NCBI GenBank assembly: GCA_963757125.1
Contig: CAVWQP010000005.1
Span: 248,001-312,000, forward strand
DNA length: 64,000 nt
Direction: 5' to 3'
Origin: CAVVSD01 sp963757125
GTDB taxonomy: Bacteria > Actinomycetota > Thermoleophilia > Solirubrobacterales > Solirubrobacteraceae
The notes beneath the pieces were generated by a model. It ran no database searches. It saw only the letters and a program-made list of their open reading frames with translations, and was not told where the DNA came from. This document shows, piece by piece, positions 57,566 through 64,000 of this stretch. The translations under genes were made by a program, and so were the position numbers. Position 1 is the stretch's first letter. Each line of letters opens with the position of its first letter.

Positions 57566-58341
57566 GCGCCGTCGCGACGACCCCGGCGGCCGCGCCGCTC
57601 TCGCTGCCGCGCCCCCCGCTCGCCCGGCTCACCTACGTCGAGCTGCGCAAGATGACCGACACGCGCGCCGGCTTCTGGCTGCTGTTCGTCATCGTGGCGG
57701 CGACGCTCGCGGCGGCGGTCCTGCGCATGGCGCTCGGCGACGAGAGCCAGCGCACGCTGCAGGAGGCCTTCTCGGTCGCGCAGCTGCCGTGCTCCGTCCT
57801 GCTCCCCGTCCTCGCGATCCTGTGCGTGACGAGCGAGTGGTCCCAGCGGACGGCGTTGACGACGTTCGCCCTCGTGACGAAGCGTTCACGGGTGGTGCTC
57901 GCCAAGGTGCTCGCCGCCGTGGTGATCTCCGCGATGGCCGTGGTGCTCGCGCTGCTGTTCGCCGTCATCGGGACGATCATCGGCTCGGTCGTCTTCGGCA
58001 CCGGCACGTGGTCGATGTCCCTGACGGCGATCGGCGAGTCGTTCCTCCTGCAGCTCATCGGCACGCTGGGCGGCATCGCGTTCGGCATGGTGTTCCTCGC
58101 CAGCGCCCCCGCGATCGTCCTGTACTTCGTGCTGCCGACGATCTGGGGCATCCTCACGTCGATCATCCCGGGCATGGACGACGTCGCGAAGTGGCTCGAC
58201 CTCGGGCCCTCCACGAACGACCTGTCGGAGTTCGACATCTCGGGCATCGGCTGGGCGCACCTGGCGACCGCCGTCGCGCTCTGGGTGGCCGTCCCGTTCG
58301 CGATCGGCCTGGTGCGCATCATCCGGCGGGAGGTCTCGTAG
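57562..58341 (+). CDS. ABC exporter permease
   Basis: A 259-residue integral membrane protein with six helices (about 38-58, 75-97, 112-140, 155-180, 185-205, 230-252). ABC2-type permeases of this size pair with DrrA-like ATPases. A cytoplasmic EWSQRTALTTFALV segment after the second helix is the usual coupling region. The start overlaps the ATPase stop (ATGA). Confidence 0.9.
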   Translation: MSAVATTPAAAPLSLPRPPLARLTYVELRKMTDTRAGFWLLFVIVAATLAAAVLRMALGDESQRTLQEAFSVAQLPCSVLLPVLAILCVTSEWSQRTALTTFALVTKRSRVVLAKVLAAVVISAMAVVLALLFAVIGTIIGSVVFGTGTWSMSLTAIGESFLLQLIGTLGGIAFGMVFLASAPAIVLYFVLPTIWGILTSIIPGMDDVAKWLDLGPSTNDLSEFDISGIGWAHLATAVALWVAVPFAIGLVRIIRREVS

Positions 58342-58370
58342 GAAACCTCGGTCGGCTACGGTCTCGCACC

Positions 58371-59474
58371 GTGAACCTGCGGACCCTCTCGCTGACACAG
58401 CTCCTCTCCGATCCCTCGCTCGTCGAGCGGTTGGTCGCCTCGGGCGACTCGCTGCTCGTCGAGCGCGCCGGGCCGCCGCGCGCGGCCGCCGCCGTCGCGT
58501 CGCTGGCCAACACCCTCGGAGGCTGGGTGCTCGTGGAGGGGGACCCGGAACCCGATCTCGCGGTCGACCCGCCGGCGCCCCACGCGTCGGCCACCGTCGA
58601 GGTCGGCGGCCGGCACGTCCGGGTCATCCGCGTCGCCGCGTCGGGCGACACGCCGCACCTCACGTCCAGCGGCCGCGTGCTCGTGCGCGGGCACGACGGC
58701 ACCGAGCCGGCCGGCGACGACGCGCTGCGGGCGCTCGTCGCGCGAGGCGAGGCCGGCACCGCCGCCGCAGCGGCGCGCCTGCGCGGACTCCCGCTCGTCG
58801 AGGAGGCGATGCGCACGCCGGAGCGCCTGCCCGGGGACGCCCCGATCCTCGACCCCGACCACATGGGCCACGACGCTCCGCTCGAGCTCATCGTGCGCGC
58901 GACGCCGGTCACGATCACCCGGACGCTCGCGGCGAAGGTGCTCACGCAGGAGGGAGCCGACCTCGCCGCCTCGCAGGCGATCCCGCTGCTCGTGGACCCC
59001 GACGCGGTCGCGCACCGCGTCGCCACGACCGTCGAGGGCCGCACGCGCGGCATCTACGTCACTGCGGAGCGCGGCGAGGCCCCGATCTTCGCCGACCTCG
59101 CGATCGACGCCGGCGGCGTCGTGGCGGCCCGGCTCGCCGAGCGCCGCCAGCGCGACGGCACCGTCGCCACGAGCGTCCTCGTCGACGAGGTGCTCCTCCC
59201 GCTGCTGCGGACGATCTCCGGGACGCTGCACGGCCTCGACGCGACCGGCCGCGCGCTCGTCCAGCTCGAGATCCGCGGCGCCACGGACCTCATGATCGAG
59301 TGGACCGACCTCACCGACGTCCTGCACATCGACGAGCTGCTCGACGACCATCGGCTCCTGCTCGACGGCGAGCTCGTGCTGCCTGCGGGCGACGCCGCCC
59401 TGGACGCGCTGGCGGAGCGGTGGGCGCGCGCCCTCGCGCGGGCGGCCGGCCTGCCCGCCTGGGAGCCCTCCTAG
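58371..59474 (+). CDS. AlbA_2 (schlafen-like) domain protein
   Basis: A 367-residue soluble protein. The N-terminus (about 15-110) resembles the AlbA_2 putative nucleic-acid-binding domain: SLLVERAGPPRAAAAVASLA, NTLGGWVLVEGD and RVIRVAASGDTPHLTSSGRV, with the HxRxG replaced by VLVRGHDG. The rest has no motif I can name. The GTG start lies 29 bp after the permease stop. A regulator of the exporter or a phage-defence-like factor are both possible. Confidence 0.7.
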   Translation: MNLRTLSLTQLLSDPSLVERLVASGDSLLVERAGPPRAAAAVASLANTLGGWVLVEGDPEPDLAVDPPAPHASATVEVGGRHVRVIRVAASGDTPHLTSSGRVLVRGHDGTEPAGDDALRALVARGEAGTAAAAARLRGLPLVEEAMRTPERLPGDAPILDPDHMGHDAPLELIVRATPVTITRTLAAKVLTQEGADLAASQAIPLLVDPDAVAHRVATTVEGRTRGIYVTAERGEAPIFADLAIDAGGVVAARLAERRQRDGTVATSVLVDEVLLPLLRTISGTLHGLDATGRALVQLEIRGATDLMIEWTDLTDVLHIDELLDDHRLLLDGELVLPAGDAALDALAERWARALARAAGLPAWEPS

Positions 59475-59481
59475 CCGCGAA

Positions 59482-60267
59482 TCAGATCGCGACGACGACC
59501 TTCCCGCGGGCGCGACCCTCCTCGACGTACCGGATCGCATCGGGGGCCTCGGCGAGCGGATACGTCCGGTCGATGACCGGCGCGATGCTCCCGGATTCGA
59601 CGAGTGCTGCGAGGGCGATCAGGTCGTCGGCGTTCTCGCGCGCGAGGAAGGTCGTCAACGTCTGACCGACGAAGCGCGAGAGCACGAGCGCGCGGACCTG
59701 CCGGTCGGTGCCGCCGATGTCGAGGGTCGCGTCGTAGCGCTCGCCGCCCTCGGCGAAGTCGCGCTCCGTGTAGTCGATGACGCGGCGGGCGCCGAGGGAC
59801 CTGACCATCTCGACCTTGGACGTGCTGCACACGGCCGTGACCTCCGCCCCGAACCGGCGGGCGAGCTGCACGGCGTAGGTACCCACGCCGCCCGACGCAC
59901 CGATGACCAGCACGCTCTGCCCCTCCTGGACCTTCGCGTGATCGCGCAGGGCCTGCAACGCGGCGAGCCCGGAGACGGCGAGTACGGCCGACTGCTGGGC
60001 GGTGACGTTGACCGGCTTGTGGGCCAGCTTGCTCTCCGGCGCACGCGCGTACTCGGCGAAGGCGCCCTTGGCGAACCCGAACACCTCGTCGCCGACGCGG
60101 AACCTGGTCACGCCCTCGCCGACCGCGTCCACCACGCCGGCCACGTCCACGCCCGGGACCGGCGTCTTCGGTGCACGGAGCCCGTAGCCGGCGATCCGTA
60201 TCGGGTACGGCAGGCCTGTCATGACGTGCCAGACGCCACGATCGACGCCGGCCGCGGCGACCTGCAC
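59482..60267 (-). CDS. NAD(P)-dependent quinone oxidoreductase-like MDR protein with a damaged start
   Basis: An MDR (zinc-less QOR) protein: GVDVAGVVDAVGEGVTRFRV, cofactor motif VIGASGGVGTYAVQLA and DYTERDFAEGG. The first in-frame start is GTG 60267, but homology to the family N-terminus (AYGNADGLELRDIDRP) continues upstream to the TAG at 60340-60342 that ends the DtxR-type gene. That TAG is in the same frame, and ATG 60360 before it would give MRVVLE-stop-AYGNADG, so either a nonsense mutation or a fusion removed the normal start. Expression would require the internal GTG and loss of about 31 residues. Confidence 0.75.
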   Translation of the reverse strand: MQVAAAGVDRGVWHVMTGLPYPIRIAGYGLRAPKTPVPGVDVAGVVDAVGEGVTRFRVGDEVFGFAKGAFAEYARAPESKLAHKPVNVTAQQSAVLAVSGLAALQALRDHAKVQEGQSVLVIGASGGVGTYAVQLARRFGAEVTAVCSTSKVEMVRSLGARRVIDYTERDFAEGGERYDATLDIGGTDRQVRALVLSRFVGQTLTTFLARENADDLIALAALVESGSIAPVIDRTYPLAEAPDAIRYVEEGRARGKVVVAI

Positions 60268-60339
60268 GAGGACGTCCTCGCGGCCGATCGCGGGCCGGTC
60301 GATGTCCCGGAGCTCCAGGCCGTCGGCGTTGCCGTAGGC

Positions 60340-61011
60340 CTATTCCAGGACGACGCGCATCGCGTCGGCCAGCCCGCCCCCGAGGACGTGGCTTCGCGTG
60401 CCGAAGCGCACGGTGAGCGGCCCGCCGAACGGCTGGCGCTCGAGGACCTCGAAGGTGTCCCCCAGCGAGACGCCGCGCTCGTCGAGGTAACGGAGCTTCT
60501 CGGGATCGGTGTCAGACACCCGGACGAACTCGCCGCGGTCGCCGGGATCCAGCTCGGCGAGGCTGCGGGTCTTCTCCTCGACGATGCGCAGGTCCGCGTC
60601 GGGGATCGGGTCGCCGTGCGGGTCGTGCGTCGGATTGCCGAGCTTCGCCGCGATCCGGGCCTCGAGGTCCTCGGAGATGACGTGCTCGAGCGCCTCGGCC
60701 TCGTCGTGGACGCGGTCCCACGGCACGCCGAGGTGCTCGGCGAGGTAGAGCTCCAGGAGCCGGTGGTGCCGGAGCACCTCGAGCGCCACCTTCTCCCCCT
60801 CGTCCGTCAGCACGACGCCGCGGTAGGGCACGTGCTCGACGAGCCCGCGGTCGGCGAGCTTCTTGCTCATCGCCGACACGGACGCAGCGGTGACCGACAG
60901 GCGCTCGGCGAGGTCGTTCGTCGAGACGGGGCCGCCGGTGCGCCGCCCGATGGCGTAGATCGCCTTCGCGTAGTTCTCGATCGCGTCGGAGTGTCGGGAC
61001 TGTGCTGCCAT
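60340..61011 (-). CDS. DtxR/IdeR/MntR-family metal-dependent regulator
   Basis: A 223-residue regulator with an N-terminal winged HTH (YAKAIYAIGRRTGGPVSTND, then LSVTAASVSAMSKKLADRGL), a dimerisation domain with metal ligands (HHRLLELYLAEHLGV, DRVHDEAEALEHVISEDLE) and a C-terminal FeoA/SH3-like domain (VRFGTRSHVLGGGLADAMRV). It represses iron or manganese uptake when loaded with metal. It lies 7 bp from the ZIP transporter gene, which transcribes toward it, so it may be co-transcribed with the ZIP and multicopper oxidase genes. Confidence 0.92.
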   Translation of the reverse strand: MAAQSRHSDAIENYAKAIYAIGRRTGGPVSTNDLAERLSVTAASVSAMSKKLADRGLVEHVPYRGVVLTDEGEKVALEVLRHHRLLELYLAEHLGVPWDRVHDEAEALEHVISEDLEARIAAKLGNPTHDPHGDPIPDADLRIVEEKTRSLAELDPGDRGEFVRVSDTDPEKLRYLDERGVSLGDTFEVLERQPFGGPLTVRFGTRSHVLGGGLADAMRVVLE

Positions 61012-61018
61012 GTGTCGG

Positions 61019-62164
61019 CTACAGGGTTACCAGGAGCCCTGTCGTGAACATGATGGCGATCCCGGCGAGCAGACCGCCGACCGCCGCCGGATGCAGCGTC
61101 CGCCCCTGCTCGTCGCGGACCGACGGCGCGAGCTGCACGATGACCTGGACGATCGCCCCTGCGCCGAAGCCGAACAGGAACGCCGCGATCGACCGGTTGA
61201 ACGCCGCGGCGCCGATCCAGGCGCCCAGGACGGCGGGCGCGCCCGCCACCAGGCCGAGCAGCGCGAGCCGCCCGACCGTCATCCGCTCGTGCGCGATCGG
61301 CGCGACGATCGCCAGGCCCTCCGTCGTGTTGTGCAGCGCGAACCCGATGACGAGGAACGCGCCGAGCGCGAGCGCCCCTGCGGTGTAGGCGGACCCGATC
61401 GCGACGCCCTCGCCGAGGTTGTGCAGGCCGATGCCGATCGCGATGAGCATGGCGAGCGACCCGCCCGACGCGCGCGCCTGGCGGGACTGCAGCCACGACG
61501 ACACGCCGGCCAGCAGCAGGTAGGACACGAGCGCGCCGACGAACACGAGCGCGGGACCGCCGAACGCCTGCGAGCCCTCGGCCGCCAGCTCGATGCCCTC
61601 CAGGGTCGCGTCGATCGCGAGGAAGGCCAGCAACCCGATCGTGATGGCCATCACGACCCGCAGCCACGTCCTCGGGATGCGCCGCACCCAGGGCAGCCAC
61701 AGCATCCCCAGCGCGATCGGGATGACGCCGACGTAGATCCCGAGCAGCGCCATGAGCCCGAAGAACGACGCGTCGACGTCGGGCGTCTCGACCGCGACGG
61801 GGATCTCGTGCGCGATCGTCCCGCCCGCGGACGTCAGCAGCACCGCCTCGTAGGCCTCCCCCTCGACCCACGGCTGCTGCAGCCGCACGGTCGCGGTGTC
61901 CAGGCGCGCGATCGGCTCGTCCGCGCCGCTGAACTGCACGAACGCGTCGTTGACCTGGGCCTGGGCCACCGTCACGGGATCGGCGCCGTCGTTGCGGACG
62001 GTCAGCTCGATGACGCCCGGCCGCAGCACGGTCTGCTCGACCGCGAGCTCCTCGACCGGAGGCCCGCGACGCTCCCCCAGCCCGGGCCCGTCGAGCAGCG
62101 CGAACGCGGCCAGGCCGACGACGATGAGCGCGAGCGGCGCGACCCCGAGCAGCCAGCGCGGCAT
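61019..62164 (-). CDS. ZIP-family metal transporter with an N-terminal extracytoplasmic domain
   Basis: A 381-residue protein: a signal-anchor (LLGVAPLALIVVGLAAFALL), an extracytoplasmic beta domain (about 35-130; VIELTVRNDGADPVTVAQAQ), then eight membrane helices of a ZIP transporter with the metal-site helices GIGLHNLGEGVAIGSA and VIGFALHNTTEGLAIVAP. Ordinary ZIPs lack the first domain. It should import Zn, Mn or Fe. The ATG overlaps the multicopper oxidase stop (both near 62164), so it is the second gene of that operon, followed by the DtxR-type regulator. Confidence 0.9.
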   Translation of the reverse strand: MPRWLLGVAPLALIVVGLAAFALLDGPGLGERRGPPVEELAVEQTVLRPGVIELTVRNDGADPVTVAQAQVNDAFVQFSGADEPIARLDTATVRLQQPWVEGEAYEAVLLTSAGGTIAHEIPVAVETPDVDASFFGLMALLGIYVGVIPIALGMLWLPWVRRIPRTWLRVVMAITIGLLAFLAIDATLEGIELAAEGSQAFGGPALVFVGALVSYLLLAGVSSWLQSRQARASGGSLAMLIAIGIGLHNLGEGVAIGSAYTAGALALGAFLVIGFALHNTTEGLAIVAPIAHERMTVGRLALLGLVAGAPAVLGAWIGAAAFNRSIAAFLFGFGAGAIVQVIVQLAPSVRDEQGRTLHPAAVGGLLAGIAIMFTTGLLVTL

Positions 62165-63183
62165 CACGCGACCTCGAAGAAGCCCTGCCAGCCCAGCTCG
62201 GTGAACTCCGACTGGTGGGCGTGGAACATGTAGCGCCCCGGATACGCGAAGCGCCACTCGAGGATCGCCCGCTGACCCTGGCAGAACATGACGGTGTCGG
62301 TGTGCTCGGTCGGGGTCGAGCCCGTGCCGGTCGGGAAGACGTCGAAGAAGTTGCCGTGCAGGTGGAACGAGTTGATGAGGTCGTACTCGAGGACGTTCAC
62401 GACGTAGAGCCGCACGAGCTGGTCGCGGCGCACGGCGATCGGCTGGTGCATGTAGGCGAAGCCGATCGTGTTGGCGGCGTAGACCTCGTTGGCGCGGTCG
62501 AAGTTCGTGTCGAACCCGTTCATGACCATCACCATCTCGTCGGCCTCCGGGCGGCCGTCCTTCGGATCGATGATGAACGCCCCGTACAGGCCCTTGGCGA
62601 TGTGCTCCGCCAGCGGCCGGACGTGGCAGTGGTACAGGTGCAGCCCGGCGGGCAGGGCGTCGAACTCGTAGACGGTCTTCTGCCCCGGCGCCAGCTCGCC
62701 CGCGCCCAGGCCCGGAACGCCGTCCTGCTCCGACGGGTGGATCCCGTGGAAGTGGATCGTGTGCGGGTGGGTGGACGCGTTGATGAACGAGATCCGCAGC
62801 AGCTCGCCCTCGCGGGCGCGCAGCGTCGGTCCGGGGATGCGGTCGTTGTAGGTCCAGGCCGCGAACCGCACGCCCGGCATGACCTCGACCTCGCGATCGG
62901 ACGCGTAGAGCTCCCACTCGCGCACGACGCGCCCGGACGGCAGCCGGCGGGTCGTGCCCCAGTCGAAGTCGCGGAGGATCTCGTGGGGGTCGAAGCCGTT
63001 GCCGCCGGGCTCGACCATCCCGCCGTCGCGGAATGCGGCGTGCCCCGCGTGCGCATCGGCAGCGGCGGCGGTGTGCGCACCGTGCCCGTTCGCAGCCTCG
63101 GCCGTCGCGCGGACCGCAGCGCCCCCGAGGCCGAGGGTCGGGAGGGAGCAGAGCAGGAGTCGACGGCGACTGAGTCGTGGCAC
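62164..63183 (-). CDS. Exported two-domain multicopper oxidase
   Basis: A 339-residue protein with a twin-arginine-type signal (SRRRLLLCS). The cupredoxin copper ligands are complete: HFHGIHPSEQ and LYHCHVRPLAEHIA in domain 1, SFHLHGNFFDVFP and MFHAHQSEFTELG in domain 2, with the T1 Cys in FCQGQ not in the usual place, so the T1 site is probably that in domain 1 (HCH). Two-domain oxidases of this kind include nitrite reductase-like and ferroxidase/laccase-like enzymes. The operon with a ZIP transporter and a DtxR-type regulator suggests metal oxidation coupled to uptake. Confidence 0.88.
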   Translation of the reverse strand: MPRLSRRRLLLCSLPTLGLGGAAVRATAEAANGHGAHTAAAADAHAGHAAFRDGGMVEPGGNGFDPHEILRDFDWGTTRRLPSGRVVREWELYASDREVEVMPGVRFAAWTYNDRIPGPTLRAREGELLRISFINASTHPHTIHFHGIHPSEQDGVPGLGAGELAPGQKTVYEFDALPAGLHLYHCHVRPLAEHIAKGLYGAFIIDPKDGRPEADEMVMVMNGFDTNFDRANEVYAANTIGFAYMHQPIAVRRDQLVRLYVVNVLEYDLINSFHLHGNFFDVFPTGTGSTPTEHTDTVMFCQGQRAILEWRFAYPGRYMFHAHQSEFTELGWQGFFEVA

Positions 63184-63202
63184 GTCGGTGATTATGGCAT
63201 GA

Positions 63203-63880
63203 CTAAACCCTGAGTTGTCCAGCGAGCTGCTCCGGGACGCTCAGCGCCGGGAGATGGCCGCTGTCCACGATGTCGGGCTCGACGCCGAGGCGGTCGCGCG
63301 AGACCCGCTGCATGAACGGCAGCGGGAACAGGCGGTCGCGGCGCCCGGCGATGACGCGCGTCGGCAGGTCCGGCCAGGCGGCGAGCGGCCACGTGTCCTC
63401 GAACGCCCTGCCCGACTCGGGGCGCTCGCCGCGCGCGAAGAGGTCCTCGACGACGGGCTCGGGCACGTCGTGGAAGAACGTCTCGCGCACGTCGAACGGC
63501 GCGTCGGGGTCGCGGCCCTCCGCGATCGCCGCCTCGCGCGACGCCGCGTCCTGCCCCGTCGACGACCACCACGTGCCCGGCGTGTCGCCGGGCGCAGGGA
63601 TCATCGGGGCGACGAGGATCATCCGCTCGACGTCCAGCCGTCCGGCCGCGATGGGGGCGGAGAAGGCGCCCATCGACTGCGCGACGAGGACGATGGCGTC
63701 GACGTCGCCGGCCGCCGCGACGATCGCGTCGGCGTACTCCTCCAGCCCGGCCGCGTCGTCGGGCCCGGGCAGGTCGGGCGCGATCACCCGGTGGCCGGCG
63801 TCGCGGAGGATCGGGGCCACCAGGTCCCAGTAGTGGGCGTCACCGCCGGCGCCGGGCACCAGCACGAAGTTCATGCTCAT
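63203..63880 (-). CDS. Alpha/beta hydrolase, esterase-like
   Basis: A 225-residue hydrolase of the esterase/salicylate-esterase-like group: FVLVPGAGGDAHYWD opens the fold, VAQSMGAFSAPI supplies Ser96 or so as nucleophile (AQSMG instead of GxSxG), and DSGHLPALS supplies the His. The ATG start gives MSMNFVLVPGAGG. It follows the multicopper oxidase promoter region by 20 bp on the same strand and may belong to a separate unit. The substrate is unknown. Confidence 0.85.
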   Translation of the reverse strand: MSMNFVLVPGAGGDAHYWDLVAPILRDAGHRVIAPDLPGPDDAAGLEEYADAIVAAAGDVDAIVLVAQSMGAFSAPIAAGRLDVERMILVAPMIPAPGDTPGTWWSSTGQDAASREAAIAEGRDPDAPFDVRETFFHDVPEPVVEDLFARGERPESGRAFEDTWPLAAWPDLPTRVIAGRRDRLFPLPFMQRVSRDRLGVEPDIVDSGHLPALSVPEQLAGQLRV

Positions 63881-63910
63881 GCCCGATAGGACGCCGGCGG
63901 CCGCCGAGAC

Positions 63911-64000
63911 TCATCGCGAGGCGTAGTAGCCCTGCTGCACGTCCTGCTCGCGGGCGTACTCCGGCTGGTAGCGGACGTTCGCGTAGTTCGCGTTGGCCAG
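63911..64000 (-). CDS. C-terminal end of an unidentified gene (cut by the window edge)
   Basis: Thirty codons of the C-terminus are visible on the minus strand, ending at TGA 63911-63913: LANANYANVRYQPEYA, then REQDVQQGYYASR. It is Tyr/Gln-rich and could be the tail of a membrane or secreted protein. Nothing more can be said. Confidence 0.45.
   Translation of the reverse strand: MANANYANVRYQPEYAREQDVQQGYYASR

Noticed and set aside
1..64000. CRISPR arrays, phage structural genes, plasmid replication or conjugation genes
   Set aside because: None was seen on either strand. The island retains only integrase and IS remnants as mobility markers.

Overview
The window is a high-GC chromosome segment (roughly 70% G+C by eye) with many GTG starts, stop/start overlaps of the GTGA/ATGA type, NarL-type two-component systems and DUF1707, CHASE2/HD-GYP and GCS2-like genes. 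This fits an actinobacterium, most likely Thermoleophilia/Solirubrobacterales. The lineage call is an inference; no rRNA is present.

Region 1 (1-14.2 kb) is a catabolic cluster for aromatic, probably methoxylated, compounds. It holds the end of an aminomethyltransferase-fold (O-demethylase-like) gene, three VOC-fold ring-cleavage-type dioxygenases, an MhpA-like FAD hydroxylase, a P450, an SDR, an alpha/beta hydrolase, an ornithine-cyclodeaminase-like and a DapA-like enzyme, a SnoaL-like protein and three different MetE-like proteins. Five copies of a palindromic motif (GATACG-N8-CGTATC type) lie 15-105 bp upstream of the transcription units. They point to a single regulon whose regulator is not in the window.

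Region 2 (14.3-49.3 kb) is a decayed integrative island. A tRNA-His gene at 49.3 kb and a 75-bp copy of its 3' part at 15.4 kb form a direct repeat, and each copy is followed on the minus strand by a broken tyrosine integrase. The arrangement looks like tandem integration at tRNA-His. The island carries (a) a stress/respiration module (16.4-37 kb): response regulators, GreA-like factor, hemerythrin, cytochrome oxidase subunits I and II, two FAD oxidoreductases around glutamate dehydrogenase, ferredoxin reductase, transaldolase, histidine kinase and two universal stress proteins; (b) a graveyard (37.1-39.3 kb) of Mrp antiporter, IS256, efflux adaptor and kinase fragments; and (c) a second catabolic module (39.5-48.8 kb): two near-duplicate ABC substrate-binding lipoproteins, a VAO-type flavin oxidase, SnoaL-like proteins, a GntR regulator, and an aldo/keto reductase-SDR-alcohol dehydrogenase operon.

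Region 3 (49.3-64 kb) looks like ordinary core chromosome with tightly packed, intact genes: a beta-propeller lyase-like protein, a CHASE2/HD-GYP protein, a DUF1707 protein, a carboxylate-amine ligase, a NarL-type two-component pair, an ABC exporter, an AlbA-like protein, a quinone oxidoreductase with a damaged start, a DtxR-family regulator, a ZIP transporter fused to an extracytoplasmic domain, a two-domain multicopper oxidase and a hydrolase.

Taken together, aromatic or methoxyaromatic substrates would be bound by the substrate-binding proteins, oxidised by the VAO-type oxidase, P450 and hydroxylase, demethylated with transfer to a one-carbon carrier, ring-cleaved by the VOC enzymes and processed by the hydrolase and dehydrogenases. 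This pathway is inferred from families and context, not demonstrated.
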